DNA from: an uncultured Lachnospiraceae bacterium
GTDB lineage: Bacteria; Bacillota; Clostridia; Lachnospirales; Lachnospiraceae
Assembly (NCBI GenBank): GCA_902476265.1
Contig: CABSCP010000012.1
Location: 1-64,000, forward strand
Reading direction: 5' to 3'
DNA: 64,000 nt
Below, piece by piece: positions 43,520 through 52,890 of this stretch. The stretch's first letter is position 1. Every line of letters starts with the position of its first letter. Below the pieces are notes generated by a model. It was not told the origin of the DNA, searched no databases, and saw only the letters and a program-made list of their open reading frames with translations. The position numbers were made by a program, and so were the translations under genes.

Positions 43520-43732
43520 TTAAGCTGCGAACACATTGACAGCTCTTAACTTGCTGCTGTTCTTGGGATCGCTTTCGATGTCAAATGTCACCTTCTGCCC
43601 CTCATCGAGAGTTTTGAAACCATTTGTCATAATCGCTGAGAAGTGAACAAACACGTCCTCTCCGTTCGCATCATTTGTGATAAAGCCGAAGCCTTTGCTG
43701 GAATTAAACCATTTTACTGTACCGCTATTCAT
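43520..43732 (-). CDS. Cold-shock protein 2 (CspA family)
   Basis: A 70-residue cold-shock domain protein with RNP1 KGFGFIT and RNP2 VFVHFSAI. It lies upstream of the csp1 unit on the same strand with its own terminator, so each is an independent transcript. An AGGAGG site precedes the ATG. Nearly identical in plan to csp1, with changes clustered in residues 35-45 and the last ten. Confidence 0.95.
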   Translation of the reverse strand: MNSGTVKWFNSSKGFGFITNDANGEDVFVHFSAIMTNGFKTLDEGQKVTFDIESDPKNSSKLRAVNVFAA

Positions 43733-43911
43733 AGTAAGGTACCTCCTAATATTTTTTTGATCAATCAGAAAACTTTACAGGTGTACCACGGGCCAGGGCT
43801 CTTTCCATATATTGCCTTACATCACGATATCCGTAAAAAAATGACTATACCACAAGCCACTAAGAAGAAAGATGACTTGCAAGCACAGCCAGTTCTAAAT
43901 TCAAATTGATT
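43733..43911 (-). promoter_or_regulatory. Long 5' leader of cold-shock gene 2
   Basis: A 179-nt leader homologous to that of csp1, ending upstream in the same 26-bp block (43886-43911). The TTGAAT box is retained (43899-43904), but the matching -10 is poor (TGCAAG), so the promoter may lie elsewhere. The stretch to 44013 shows no gene. Confidence 0.5.
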
Positions 43912-44013
43912 ATGTCCTTACTTTACCACACATTCAAATCATTGTCAATTTATTTTCGAAATTTTATTTTCTAGTTGCCGCCCGGGCAGAATAGGACCCG
44001 GGCGGCAGGTTTT

Positions 44014-45540
44014 TTATGCGTAAATATTGCCCGCCTTCTGAACCAGTTCTTCCATCAGGGCTTCCATTTTGGGCACTGCCGGAATATCCGCAAGACCGTA
44101 TTCTTCCGCTATTTTTACGATGCGCGGGAATGCCAGCCAGGTGCTTCCCGTTTCGTCTTCCCATACGGAAATCCTCAGCGGAAGCTCCACGGAAATGCTC
44201 TGGTCCGCCTGCATCAGTCCGGTTCCCACCTTCGGTGATCCGAACACCAGCACTGTGGTGGGGCGAAGCTGCAATCCTGCCTCCTGCGCATTCCGGGCGT
44301 GGTCAAACTTGGCGAAAACAGGGATTTCCCGTTTTTTAAGTTCGTTTTCCAGCCGCTTTACCGTTTCCTCTGCCGGGAACTGGCCTTCCAGCAGATACAG
44401 CCTGTTATCATCATAGTTGGTGGAAAGCAGATCTCCGAACGCGCCTGCAATCCGCCTGCCCAGATTTGTGAAATCAACGCCCTCTTTATTTGCCAAAAGG
44501 GTCACGCATACCAGCTCCGCCGCATCGGTGAAACGGCTTAAAAAGGAGGAAAATCCCGGTACACTCCCCTTACTGTCCATCAGCCCGCGGTGATGATAAA
44601 ACTGCCATCCCGCCACAGCCGGCATCATTTTCCCGTCCGGCAGCTGCCAGGGTGTATAGAGCAGGGCCCTGTTTTGGGCTTCATGGATCAACACGGAACC
44701 GGCCAGCCCGATATCCCATCTGGAAATATCCTGCGCGGAGGCCCAAATATCGGAAAACCCTCTCAGTGCGGAGGATTCCGTACGGGGCACCGGCTTGCCC
44801 GCCGGATCGTAACCCGACGCCGTCTCAATCGGGTCAATGAATTTCCCGTCCTTCTTAAAAGCCTGATGCACATTTCCCGTCAGGGAAACATCTTCCTGGG
44901 GAAAGCGGTCCAAATCCTGTGAAAAGCCGGTATGCGTCAGTCCCAGATAATCGATCTGACGCTCCCACACAAAATCATGATAGGACTTGTGCGCCACCCT
45001 CTCCACTATCTCTGTCAGCAGAAGAAAATTGGTGGCACTCTGCTCCACTTCTGTGCCGGCTTCAAAGTGCAGAGACGCCCCTGCTGCCAGCCGGAGCAGT
45101 TCCGGAAACTCCCATCCCCTGAATGGGTCAAAACCGAGAGCCGTCCGGTAATCCGGCAAACCCGAAGCATGACGAAGCAGCTGCAGGACCGTGATCTTTC
45201 CCCATTCCTCCGGCAGTTCGGGGAGATAGACAGCGGCCCTTTCCGACAATGAGAGCGCTCCGTCCTCAAACAGCTGCATCACAGCGACCGCTGCAAAAGC
45301 CTGGGAGATCGGGCCTGCAGGCCACATCGTATTGGCGGAGGCAAGCCTCCTTTCTCCTGCATCCGAAAAGCCGTATCCCACCACTCTCGGTATGTAAGGG
45401 GCCTGCACAATTGCCAGCGTAAGACCCGGAATCTTCCTCTCTTCCATAAACGAATAGATCATTTCATCCACTGTCCTGCCCAGATAAGAAACATCTGCGC
45501 TTCCCCGCATTTTCATTGTTTCATGTTCTCTTGTATTCAT
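44014..45540 (-). CDS. Beta-lactamase-fold protein with lost catalytic motifs, fused to DUF302
   Basis: A 508-residue fusion. Residues about 20-365 have the class C beta-lactamase/serine hydrolase fold (MEERKIPGLTLAIV, VLQLLRHASGLPDY, VPGFSSFLSRF). The SxxK catalytic motif is replaced: the expected Gly-Ser-x-x-Lys is Gly76-Pro77-Ile-Ser-Gln80, and the YxN motif reads Gln167-Ser-Ala169. It should therefore not hydrolyse beta-lactams or peptides in the usual way. Residues about 385-490 form a DUF302 domain (VFAKFDHARNAQEAGLQLRPTTVLVFGSPKVGTGLM). No signal peptide, so cytoplasmic. It is monocistronic with AT-rich DNA upstream. Perhaps a ligand-binding or scaffold protein. Confidence 0.8.
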   Translation of the reverse strand: MNTREHETMKMRGSADVSYLGRTVDEMIYSFMEERKIPGLTLAIVQAPYIPRVVGYGFSDAGERRLASANTMWPAGPISQAFAAVAVMQLFEDGALSLSERAAVYLPELPEEWGKITVLQLLRHASGLPDYRTALGFDPFRGWEFPELLRLAAGASLHFEAGTEVEQSATNFLLLTEIVERVAHKSYHDFVWERQIDYLGLTHTGFSQDLDRFPQEDVSLTGNVHQAFKKDGKFIDPIETASGYDPAGKPVPRTESSALRGFSDIWASAQDISRWDIGLAGSVLIHEAQNRALLYTPWQLPDGKMMPAVAGWQFYHHRGLMDSKGSVPGFSSFLSRFTDAAELVCVTLLANKEGVDFTNLGRRIAGAFGDLLSTNYDDNRLYLLEGQFPAEETVKRLENELKKREIPVFAKFDHARNAQEAGLQLRPTTVLVFGSPKVGTGLMQADQSISVELPLRISVWEDETGSTWLAFPRIVKIAEEYGLADIPAVPKMEALMEELVQKAGNIYA

Positions 45541-45650
45541 TTTGCAGCCCCTTTCTTGAAATACATTATATGTATTCGTTTCAGTTACAGTTTATACTGT
45601 AATAATAGCAGTTACAGTTTGATTTGTCAATAGCCTTCCTCTGTTTTTTC

Positions 45651-46532
45651 TCAGCGTCCCTGCTTCCTGTAGGCCGACGGCGTCACTTTCATCACACGGA
45701 GGAACTCCCGGTTAAAATAGCTGATATTATTAAATCCGCACTGCATGGCAATCTCGCCTATCTTTTTGTCCGATCCTGACAGGCATACACAGCTTTCCAT
45801 GATCCGGAATCTGTTCAGCCAGGTAAAGGGCGTGCTTCCTGTCAGCCTTTTAAAAGAACGACAGAACTGTCCTTCGCTCATGTGAGCGGTGTCCGCCAGA
45901 TTTTTCAGGGAAAGGTCTTCCTGGAAATGCTCCCTCATATAGCACAATACGTCCCCCAGCTGCCGCTCCAGTTTCTCCTTCTGCCGGTCTTTTATGAGGG
46001 CAGAAAAGTGCCTGTTATAAAGATTCTGCCAGATCACAAGCACCAGCCCGGCGACGGCCAGCTCGGCGCAGCCGGCGCTTTCCGCCAGGGAAAAAAGGCG
46101 TTTCAGGTCCTTCAGGACTTCCCTCTGCCATTCTGCATTGGGTGACAGATAAAGGCTGCTGTCCCTGTTTTGGTATAAAACCGGCTGTACATATTTTTGA
46201 AACTGCATTCCTTCCGCCAGCCCGGTAATGAACTCAGGCAGAAAACAAAATGCCAGAAAGCTGCCCGGTTTGCCGGAGACGCAATCCGCCCTGTGCAGCA
46301 CGCCTGGAGGCACCAAAACCGCATCTCCCCCGTTCATATGGTAATGGCGGTCTTCCATTTGAAAATCCAACTCTCCCTCTTCCAGATAGCACAGTTCTAT
46401 TTCCGGATGCCAATGCAGGTACAGCGCGCATTTCTGTTCCGGTCCAAAATGCGTCCTGTGCACCGCGTAAGGGCGCGTATTCGTCACATGGGGCACCGCT
46501 TCCCGATAGTTTATCTTCTGGTCTGCTTCCAT
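45651..46532 (-). CDS. AraC-family transcriptional regulator
   Basis: About 293 residues. The N-terminal cupin-like sensor (LHWHPEIELCYLEEGELDFQ, then DAVLVPPGVLHR) binds a small ligand, often a sugar, and the C-terminal domain has two helix-turn-helix motifs (LKNLADTAHMSEGQFCRSFKRLTG and IGEIAMQCGFNNISYFNREFLRVMK). ATG 46532 has AAGGAGAG upstream; a longer frame to 46589 has no ribosome site. It is divergent from the GH31 gene by about 120 nt and is its likely regulator. Confidence 0.9.
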   Translation of the reverse strand: MEADQKINYREAVPHVTNTRPYAVHRTHFGPEQKCALYLHWHPEIELCYLEEGELDFQMEDRHYHMNGGDAVLVPPGVLHRADCVSGKPGSFLAFCFLPEFITGLAEGMQFQKYVQPVLYQNRDSSLYLSPNAEWQREVLKDLKRLFSLAESAGCAELAVAGLVLVIWQNLYNRHFSALIKDRQKEKLERQLGDVLCYMREHFQEDLSLKNLADTAHMSEGQFCRSFKRLTGSTPFTWLNRFRIMESCVCLSGSDKKIGEIAMQCGFNNISYFNREFLRVMKVTPSAYRKQGR

Positions 46533-46651
46533 TCTGCACTCTCCTTTGATCCGCCCTGATTTGATCAAAATTGTATCATATTCTGGCAATATTATAAAAG
46601 AATTTCTATAAAAAATGCGATATTCTACAAATAAAAAGGGAGGACTTGGAC

Positions 46652-48649
46652 ATGAATTTTTTTGAAGAAAAAGACGGCAGCCTGATTTTCAGGGAAAACG
46701 GCGAAACCGTCATGCTCACCCCGTGGGGCCGCGACAGCCTGCGGGTACGGGCCAGCTATCTGGGCGAAATCTGTGAGAGCAATGCTGCGCTTCTGGCACA
46801 GCCCGCATGCAGTCGGGAAATCACGGTCGGGGAATGGGAAGCTTCCATCTCAAACGGGAATCTGTGCGCCAGACTTTCCGTACAGCCCTGGGGCCACGCC
46901 CTGCAGATCACCTTTTGCAACAGGGACGGCCGGGTGCTGCTGCAGGAAATTCCAAACGGAGGCGCGCTCCAGCTTTCCGCACGCTGTTTCAAACCGCTCC
47001 CCGGCGGAAACTTCCGCTTAAAGGCCAGCTTTGTGGCAGATCCCTCCGAAAAAATATACGGTATGGGACAGTATCAACAGGAAACCCTGGACCTGAAGGG
47101 GTGTAACCTGGAACTGGCCCACCGCAATTCCCAGGCCACCATTCCCTTCTATCTTTCCAGCCTGGGATACGGTTTTTTGTGGAATAATCCGGCGGTGGGC
47201 GAAGTGCATTTCGGTTCCAACACCACCGAATGGATTGCCAATTCCACACGGCAGCTGGACTATTGGATCACTGCCGGAGATACCCCCTCTCAGATCGAAG
47301 AGTCCTACGCTGCCGCTACCGGAAAAGCGCCCATGATGCCGGAATACGGCCTGGGCTTCTGGCAGTGTAAACTGCGCTATTACAACCAGGAACAGGTGCT
47401 TTCCGTGGCAAAAGAATATAAAAAACGGGGCATTCCGTTAGACGTGATCGTCATCGACTATTACCACTGGCCCCGCTGCGGGGACTGGCGCTTCGACGAA
47501 GAATATTTCCCCGATCCCGCTGCTATGGTCAGAGAGCTTCACGAAATGGGGATCGAAACAATGGTTTCCGTCTGGCCCACAGTGGATGAACGGAGTGAAA
47601 ATTATGAGGAAATGAAACAGCAGGGTCTTTTGGCCAAAACCCATTCCGGCGTGGATGTGCAGAAAATTTTCCATGGAAACAACGCATTTATGGATGCCAC
47701 CAATCCCCGCACCCGCCGTTATGTCTGGGAGAAATGCAAAAAAAATTATGCTGATCTGGGAATCCGCACCTTCTGGCTGGATGAAGCGGAACCGGACTTT
47801 TCCGTACATGACTATGAGAATTACCGCTATTATGCAGGCCCCGTGGAAGAAACCGGCAACATTTATCCCCGGGAATATGCCCGCCTTTTCTATGAAGGAC
47901 AACAGGAAAACGGTCAGGAGGATATTGTCAACCTGATCCGATGCGCCTGGGCCGGAAGCCAGCGCTACGGCGCTCTGGTCTGGTCCGGTGATATTATGTC
48001 AACCTACGAAGATTTCCGGAAGCAGATCTGTGCCGGCATTCATATGGGACTGTCCGGCATTCCCTGGTGGACCACCGATATCGGCGGTTTCCATGCCGGA
48101 CGGATTGCGGATGAAGGCTTCCGCGAACTGCTGGTCCGTTGGTTCCAGTTCGGCGCTTTCTGCCCTGTCATGCGTCTGCACGGCTGCCGACAGCCCGGAC
48201 AGACCATCATCAATCAGGCCGGAGAAGTCCGGGAAGGGACGGGAGCGGATAATGAAGTATGGAGTTTTGGCGAGGAAGCCTATCCGATTCTGGTGAAGTT
48301 CATCCGGATCCGGGAAATGCTCCGGGACTACACCAGAACGCTCATGCGGCAGGCCCATGAAAAAGGCGATCCCGTTCTGCGCGCGCTGTTTTATGAATTT
48401 CCGGAGGACCCGTCCTGCTGGGAAATCAAAGATTCCTACCTGTTCGGCCCTGATATCCTGGTAGCGCCTGTCTGCCATGAAAAAGCGAGGAGCCGCCGGG
48501 TTTATCTGCCTTCCGGCGCATCCTGGACCCACGCCGGAACCGGGAAAGTTTATGAAGGCGGAGGAACTTACGAAGTGGAAGCCCCGCTGGATACCCTCCC
48601 TGTTTTCCTGCGCAACGGCAGACAGGAATATCTGATCGGTCAAATCTGA
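46652..48649 (+). CDS. GH31 family alpha-glycosidase
   Basis: A 665-residue retaining alpha-glycosidase. The N-terminal beta-sandwich (about 1-215) precedes the barrel with the DVIVIDYYHWP segment; the nucleophile is the Asp in FWLDEAEPD (about 372) and the acid/base Asp is in VWSGDIMSTYEDF (about 443). GH31 includes alpha-glucosidases, alpha-xylosidases and related enzymes; the exact specificity is not clear. No signal peptide, so intracellular. ATG 46652 has GGGAGG 8 nt upstream; the TTG at 46646 is rejected. Controlled by the facing AraC gene. Confidence 0.9.
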   Translation: MNFFEEKDGSLIFRENGETVMLTPWGRDSLRVRASYLGEICESNAALLAQPACSREITVGEWEASISNGNLCARLSVQPWGHALQITFCNRDGRVLLQEIPNGGALQLSARCFKPLPGGNFRLKASFVADPSEKIYGMGQYQQETLDLKGCNLELAHRNSQATIPFYLSSLGYGFLWNNPAVGEVHFGSNTTEWIANSTRQLDYWITAGDTPSQIEESYAAATGKAPMMPEYGLGFWQCKLRYYNQEQVLSVAKEYKKRGIPLDVIVIDYYHWPRCGDWRFDEEYFPDPAAMVRELHEMGIETMVSVWPTVDERSENYEEMKQQGLLAKTHSGVDVQKIFHGNNAFMDATNPRTRRYVWEKCKKNYADLGIRTFWLDEAEPDFSVHDYENYRYYAGPVEETGNIYPREYARLFYEGQQENGQEDIVNLIRCAWAGSQRYGALVWSGDIMSTYEDFRKQICAGIHMGLSGIPWWTTDIGGFHAGRIADEGFRELLVRWFQFGAFCPVMRLHGCRQPGQTIINQAGEVREGTGADNEVWSFGEEAYPILVKFIRIREMLRDYTRTLMRQAHEKGDPVLRALFYEFPEDPSCWEIKDSYLFGPDILVAPVCHEKARSRRVYLPSGASWTHAGTGKVYEGGGTYEVEAPLDTLPVFLRNGRQEYLIGQI

Positions 48650-48654
48650 TCACC

Positions 48655-48701
48655 AAAAAAATCTTCCGTCCCGAAGTTCTTTCGGTCCGGAAGATTTTTT
48701 T
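48655..48701. terminator. Bidirectional terminator after the GH31 gene
   Basis: Long A/T-flanked stem with seven A before TCTTCCG and CGGAAGA before seven T; the inner part also pairs (CCGAA / TTCGG). It ends the GH31 transcript and the convergent SIMPL transcript. Confidence 0.85.
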
Positions 48702-48737
48702 AACACGACTGTTCTATCCCCCCACAGCTGCTTCACA

Positions 48738-49502
48738 TCAATCCGCTTCATAATTTAACCGTACTGTGATCATTGCCGTTTTAAACCGGGAACTGGTATC
48801 AAAAGCGCCGTCATAGGTAAATTCCCCGGAGCCGGAATTTTTTGCCGTGATCTGGAACACGCCCAGGTTTGCGGAAAGCAGCTTTCCGGCGCGGGACCCC
48901 GTCCCTTCCGCCATAATATCAATCCGCTGCTTCGCGTTTTCGGTAGCTTTCTGAATCAGCTCCAACTTCACCTCATCCAGTTTGGTGCAGTAGTATTCAG
49001 GTGAAAAAGAGGCAAACTGCACGCCCGCTTCAATCAGTTTTGTGATATCCCGGGATACCTTCTCCACCTTATCAATGTCATCGGAGGTCACGGTCAGGCT
49101 CTGGTTCAAATCAAAACCATCCGGATAATTATTGATATAATTGCCGTTTGCATCATATTCGGTCCGATACCTCTGAGATATGTCCACGGATGAAAACACC
49201 AGCTCATCTTCCGTCACTCCGCTTTCCAGCAGATAATTTTTTACCAGCTGCGAATCGTTTTTTATGATCTCATACGCTTCTTTCGTGGTGGCTCCATAGG
49301 CGGAAAAGCTGCCACGCCAAACGATAAGGTCGGATTCAAAATCACTGCTTGCGGAACCTGTCGCCGTCAAACCGCTGCCTCCTGCGGTCTTTTTATAATT
49401 TGTCACGCCAACGGTCAGTATCGTGACACACGCCACTGCCGCCACGGCAGCAATCAGCGCCACAACAATTGCTGTCATTCCCCTTCTGTTTCCTTCACCC
49501 AT
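48738..49502 (-). CDS. SIMPL-domain (DUF541) protein, membrane-anchored
   Basis: A 254-residue protein with one N-terminal transmembrane or uncleaved signal segment (about 8-33, ALIAAVAAVACVTILTVG), a short linker and a SIMPL domain (about 45-250) with the usual GSASSDFESDLIVWRGSFSA and SVDISQRYRTEYD start and the ENAKQRIDIMAEGTGSRAGKLLSANLGVFQI core. The domain occurs in periplasmic or outer-surface proteins of unclear role. ATG 49502 has GGGAGG 7 nt upstream; the in-frame TTG at 49517 is less likely. Confidence 0.85.
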   Translation of the reverse strand: MGEGNRRGMTAIVVALIAAVAAVACVTILTVGVTNYKKTAGGSGLTATGSASSDFESDLIVWRGSFSAYGATTKEAYEIIKNDSQLVKNYLLESGVTEDELVFSSVDISQRYRTEYDANGNYINNYPDGFDLNQSLTVTSDDIDKVEKVSRDITKLIEAGVQFASFSPEYYCTKLDEVKLELIQKATENAKQRIDIMAEGTGSRAGKLLSANLGVFQITAKNSGSGEFTYDGAFDTSSRFKTAMITVRLNYEAD

Positions 49503-49634
49503 TTCGGTACCTCCCAAACTCTGAATCCCATGGTCTGCCGGGCATTACCAGGCAGGCCAAACCCTAAATCCGGCTGCAGTTTCAGTATAACATAAGAGTA
49601 CAAGCGATTCAAATTCTCTCTTCCTTTTGTTCCG

Positions 49635-51359
49635 TCACTGTGATATCGTAAATAAAGAGTAAAAATAGCCTTTCTGCGCCATCAATTCTTCAAAGGCGCC
49701 GCTTTCTTCCAGATCTCCGTTTTTTAAGACCAGAATTTTGTCGTACAGGCGCAGAATCCTTTCCTCCAGCCGATGTGTGATAATGATCCGGGTCAGTCCT
49801 TCCATTTCAAGAATGGACTCCATCACTTCACCTGCGGTAGCCGGATCCAGCGACGCGGTAGCTTCGTCCGCCAAAAGAACGGGGGATTCGCGGAGCAGAC
49901 TGCGGGCGATGGAAATACGCTGCCGTTCTCCTCCCGACAGCAGGTTCCCGTTTTCGCCGCACAGATAATCCAGCCCTTTCTCTGCGGCAAGCGTATCCAG
50001 TCCGGCCTGATGAACTGCCCATTGTACCTTCTGATCGGGAAATTCCCGGAACATTGTGACATTATCCCGGACTGACCGGTTAAAAATAAATACCTGCTGC
50101 TGAATCACAGAAATCAGATCGTACATGGAATCCTGAAAACAGTCTTTCAGCTCCCGACCGTCAAAACAGATGGATCCTTCATATCCTCTCAAAGTTCCCT
50201 GCAGCAATTCCAGCAGTGTGGATTTTCCGCTTCCGGAGCTGCCTACCACCGCATATTTCCCTCCGGCCTCAAACCGACAGCTGATTCCTTTTAAAACCGG
50301 CTTCCCCGGTTCATAAGCAAATTTCAGCTGATCGACGGAAATCACTTTTTGTAAAGTTGCAGGCAGTTCTCCGCCTCTTTGTCCCGTGTCTGCCGACAAC
50401 ATGCCGGCCAGCTTGTCAATCAGGACATCCGCCGCTCTGCGATTCGCCCATATCTGTGGAATACTGCCCAGCGCATCCCCTGAAAATTCCATCAGCTGCA
50501 CAAAAGCGAGTACCACACCGGCAGAAATTCCGGCACCGTTTACGGCCAACAGCGCCCCTGTAAAAAAGATTCCAAACAAAGCCAGTTTTCCTGCCGCGCC
50601 GCCTATATTCTGTAAAATGCTCCGGATTCGGTTTGCCTGACATTTTATCTCCTGTGTTTCACTGTTGCTTTCAGAGAATAGCTTTTGAAACTCTTTCTCG
50701 GCCCGAAAGCTTTTTATCACCCGAAATCCGGATAACATGTCTTTAAACTCCGCCATAAATATGGCATTTTGTTCCGCTCCTCTGCGCTCCTGTACTCCCA
50801 AATTCTTTCCCGTAAGCATGGCCGCTGCCATAGGAAGCAGAGAAGCGCCCAATGCCGCTGCAGCCAGGGGCAGACTGTAGTAAAGCATGACAACCATGGA
50901 GCCTGTCAGCAACAAGACCTGCCCCGGCAATGTGAACAGCGCCGTCAGATAGTTTGCTTCGATGTTGGTCGTGTCATTGGTCAGAGCAGACAGGTACGCC
51001 GCTGTATCCGCTTTTCCGAAAGCATCCGTTTCCTTTCGCAGCATTTTTACAAAGGCGTAATCCCGGTATTGCCGGATTGCCCGTTTCAAAAACAGCGGTC
51101 TTGCCCAGCTGTTCAGCGCCATGACCAATAACATGCCGCCAAATGACCCCAGCAGGATTAGTCCCGTCTCCCCAAGAGAGAAAAGCGTATGCGTCCCCGC
51201 GGCAATATCGGTCAGTATCTGCATCTGCCAGGGAATGGCAAGTGCCAGCACCGTATTCAGCGCCATGGAAATCACTCCTGCCACAAACAAAAAGTGATTA
51301 TGGAAATAAAACTGTTTTTTCAGTTCCCTGCAGATCCTCTTCCTTTCCTCTGTTTTCAC
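49635..51359 (-). CDS. ABC exporter (fused membrane and ATP-binding domains)
   Basis: A 574-residue half-transporter. The six-helix membrane domain (about 25-300) is followed by the ATPase with Walker A GSSGSGKST, Q-loop VIQQQVFIF, signature LSGGERQR, Walker B VLLADEATASLD and H-loop His in IIITHRLEE. I place the start at GTG 51359, which overlaps the TGA of the upstream regulator as GTGA. Substrate unknown; multidrug or peptide export. The preceding XRE-TPR regulator is translationally coupled to it. Confidence 0.88.
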   Translation of the reverse strand: MKTEERKRICRELKKQFYFHNHFLFVAGVISMALNTVLALAIPWQMQILTDIAAGTHTLFSLGETGLILLGSFGGMLLVMALNSWARPLFLKRAIRQYRDYAFVKMLRKETDAFGKADTAAYLSALTNDTTNIEANYLTALFTLPGQVLLLTGSMVVMLYYSLPLAAAALGASLLPMAAAMLTGKNLGVQERRGAEQNAIFMAEFKDMLSGFRVIKSFRAEKEFQKLFSESNSETQEIKCQANRIRSILQNIGGAAGKLALFGIFFTGALLAVNGAGISAGVVLAFVQLMEFSGDALGSIPQIWANRRAADVLIDKLAGMLSADTGQRGGELPATLQKVISVDQLKFAYEPGKPVLKGISCRFEAGGKYAVVGSSGSGKSTLLELLQGTLRGYEGSICFDGRELKDCFQDSMYDLISVIQQQVFIFNRSVRDNVTMFREFPDQKVQWAVHQAGLDTLAAEKGLDYLCGENGNLLSGGERQRISIARSLLRESPVLLADEATASLDPATAGEVMESILEMEGLTRIIITHRLEERILRLYDKILVLKNGDLEESGAFEELMAQKGYFYSLFTISQ

Positions 51360-52435
51360 TCGCAGCACCTCAGCTCCTCCCACGCTTTTTGCAGCCTTTG
51401 ACTGACCGGCTTACGGGCGTGAAAAATACAGTTTTCAAGTCCCTGCATCGCACTGTTTCCAAAATCATCCGAAAGAAGCTGCTGCCCGGAATGATAAAAT
51501 CGCAGGTTATCCGTAGTATAAACCGGAGCGGCATCGAACTTTGCGGCAATTTGCGCCGCCTGCTTCAGGCAGTTTACTGCGGCATCGGTTTTTCCGTCTG
51601 CGTCATAATACCGCATCTGTTCACTCAGCAGCACCACCTCCGCCCTGTCCATATAGGATATCTTTCCCGGAACTTTAAGCCCCGAAATCATCTGACGCAT
51701 CCATTCCAGTAACTGGACGGCTTCCTCCACATTTCCGGTACTTACCGCACACTCGGCCATTCCCATGGCTGCCCTGATCAGTTCTGTTGTATGGTGCAGG
51801 GCCGCATCTGCCAGCCATTCCGAAGCCTCCTGATATTTGCCGCTTTGGGCGAGCAGATAGCCGATTCGCGCATGATTGCTTCCCGCGTAATTGTATTTTT
51901 TGTACTGTGCCACCGCCAGCTCCGGTTCTCCCAGCAATACCCAGGTCTGTGCGAGTTGATTTTGAATCTCGGCCTCCTCTACTTTCCGATCCTCATTCTG
52001 CCAAAGCAGCTGCAAACTGTGCCTGTACAGCTTCTGGGCCTGTTTGACCATCTCCTTATCTTTTCTTTCCATTCCCACTGCATGATATAATTCTGCTGCA
52101 CAAAAGACGATTTCTATGCAGTTGGGAAATTTTATCAGCGCTTTCTGCGCTTCTTTGCATGCATCCTCAAAAAGTTTCCGATGGGTCAATGCCCTGATAT
52201 TTTCAACTGTCTTCGTTCTGCCGGAATCCGAAAGTTCATATCCTAACAGCGCATCCACAGAAATCTCAAAAAACGCTGCCAATTCCGCAATCAGGACGAG
52301 GTCAGGGATTGTACTTGCGCTCTCCCATTTTGAAACGGCCCCGACCGTCACTCCCATCGCTTCCGCAAGCTGTTCCTGTGTAAGCTTCCTCTTTTTCCGA
52401 TAAACCCTGATATTTTCTGCCAATGACAATTCCAT
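51356..52435 (-). CDS. XRE regulator with TPR-like C-terminal domain
   Basis: A 359-residue regulator. The N-terminal helix-turn-helix (about 4-62: LAENIRVYRKKRKLTQEQLAEAMGVTVGAVSKWE) is followed by about 280 residues of TPR-like helical repeats (ALIKFPNCIEIVFCAAELYHAVG, QLAQTWVLLGEPELAVAQYKKY). This plan resembles peptide-sensing regulators of the RRNPP type. ATG 52435 has GGGAGG upstream; the longer frame to 52513 is not supported. It is coupled by a 4-nt overlap to the ABC exporter, which suggests that it controls export of, or responds to, the same molecule. No signal-peptide gene is seen nearby. Confidence 0.85.
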   Translation of the reverse strand: MELSLAENIRVYRKKRKLTQEQLAEAMGVTVGAVSKWESASTIPDLVLIAELAAFFEISVDALLGYELSDSGRTKTVENIRALTHRKLFEDACKEAQKALIKFPNCIEIVFCAAELYHAVGMERKDKEMVKQAQKLYRHSLQLLWQNEDRKVEEAEIQNQLAQTWVLLGEPELAVAQYKKYNYAGSNHARIGYLLAQSGKYQEASEWLADAALHHTTELIRAAMGMAECAVSTGNVEEAVQLLEWMRQMISGLKVPGKISYMDRAEVVLLSEQMRYYDADGKTDAAVNCLKQAAQIAAKFDAAPVYTTDNLRFYHSGQQLLSDDFGNSAMQGLENCIFHARKPVSQRLQKAWEELRCCE

Positions 52436-52890
52436 ATCGATCCTCCCTGCATGAATGTATTTGCCGGCCTTTTGGAGATTTCTTCCGGACAGATCCCTCC
52501 ATAGGACTATCATACAGGGTTTTGTGGGAGTACGGAAGGGAATGGGAGTAATAATAAGAAAGAAAAATATTTCCTGATAGGAAACTTTGCAGATGTACCT
52601 GAAATTTGGGTTCTGTTTTCTTCAAATCAGGTCAAACCATATCAGCGCTTTTTGGGCGTAGGAAAAGCCCGGAAAACCTTGATTTTCCGGGCTTTTGTAA
52701 ACCTTTTAATACGCTCCCGCCAGCCGATTATCTCTTGCTGAACTGAGGTGCACGACGTGCTGCTTTGAGACCGTATTGGACTTCTTTTAGAGCCGATCTC
52801 CCTTGATATTTCGGGCTTTTCCGGCTTCTCATTATTCAGTTATCCTATATGGTAACCACAAAAAATGGCGTTTTTTCATTGAGCGACAGC
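52436..52890. other. Junction region between the chromosome and the mobile element
   Basis: No gene is seen in 455 bp. A bidirectional terminator lies at 52663-52696. Between it and the first integrase stop the sequence changes character (52700-52890), and the attachment site of the integrative element should lie here, since int is normally the terminal gene. The exact att core cannot be fixed without the other end, which is outside the window. Confidence 0.5.
52663..52696. terminator. Bidirectional intrinsic terminator at the element boundary
   Basis: Perfect 14-bp stem AAAAGCCCGGAAAA / TTTTCCGGGCTTTT with a six-base loop. Confidence 0.8.

Noticed and set aside
42841..43911. Repeated blocks around the cold-shock genes as a CRISPR array
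   Set aside because: Only two copies, unequal spacing, and they match gene leaders and terminators; no regular repeat-spacer pattern.
44014..45540. Beta-lactam resistance gene
   Set aside because: The catalytic SxxK and YxN motifs are absent and there is no signal peptide.
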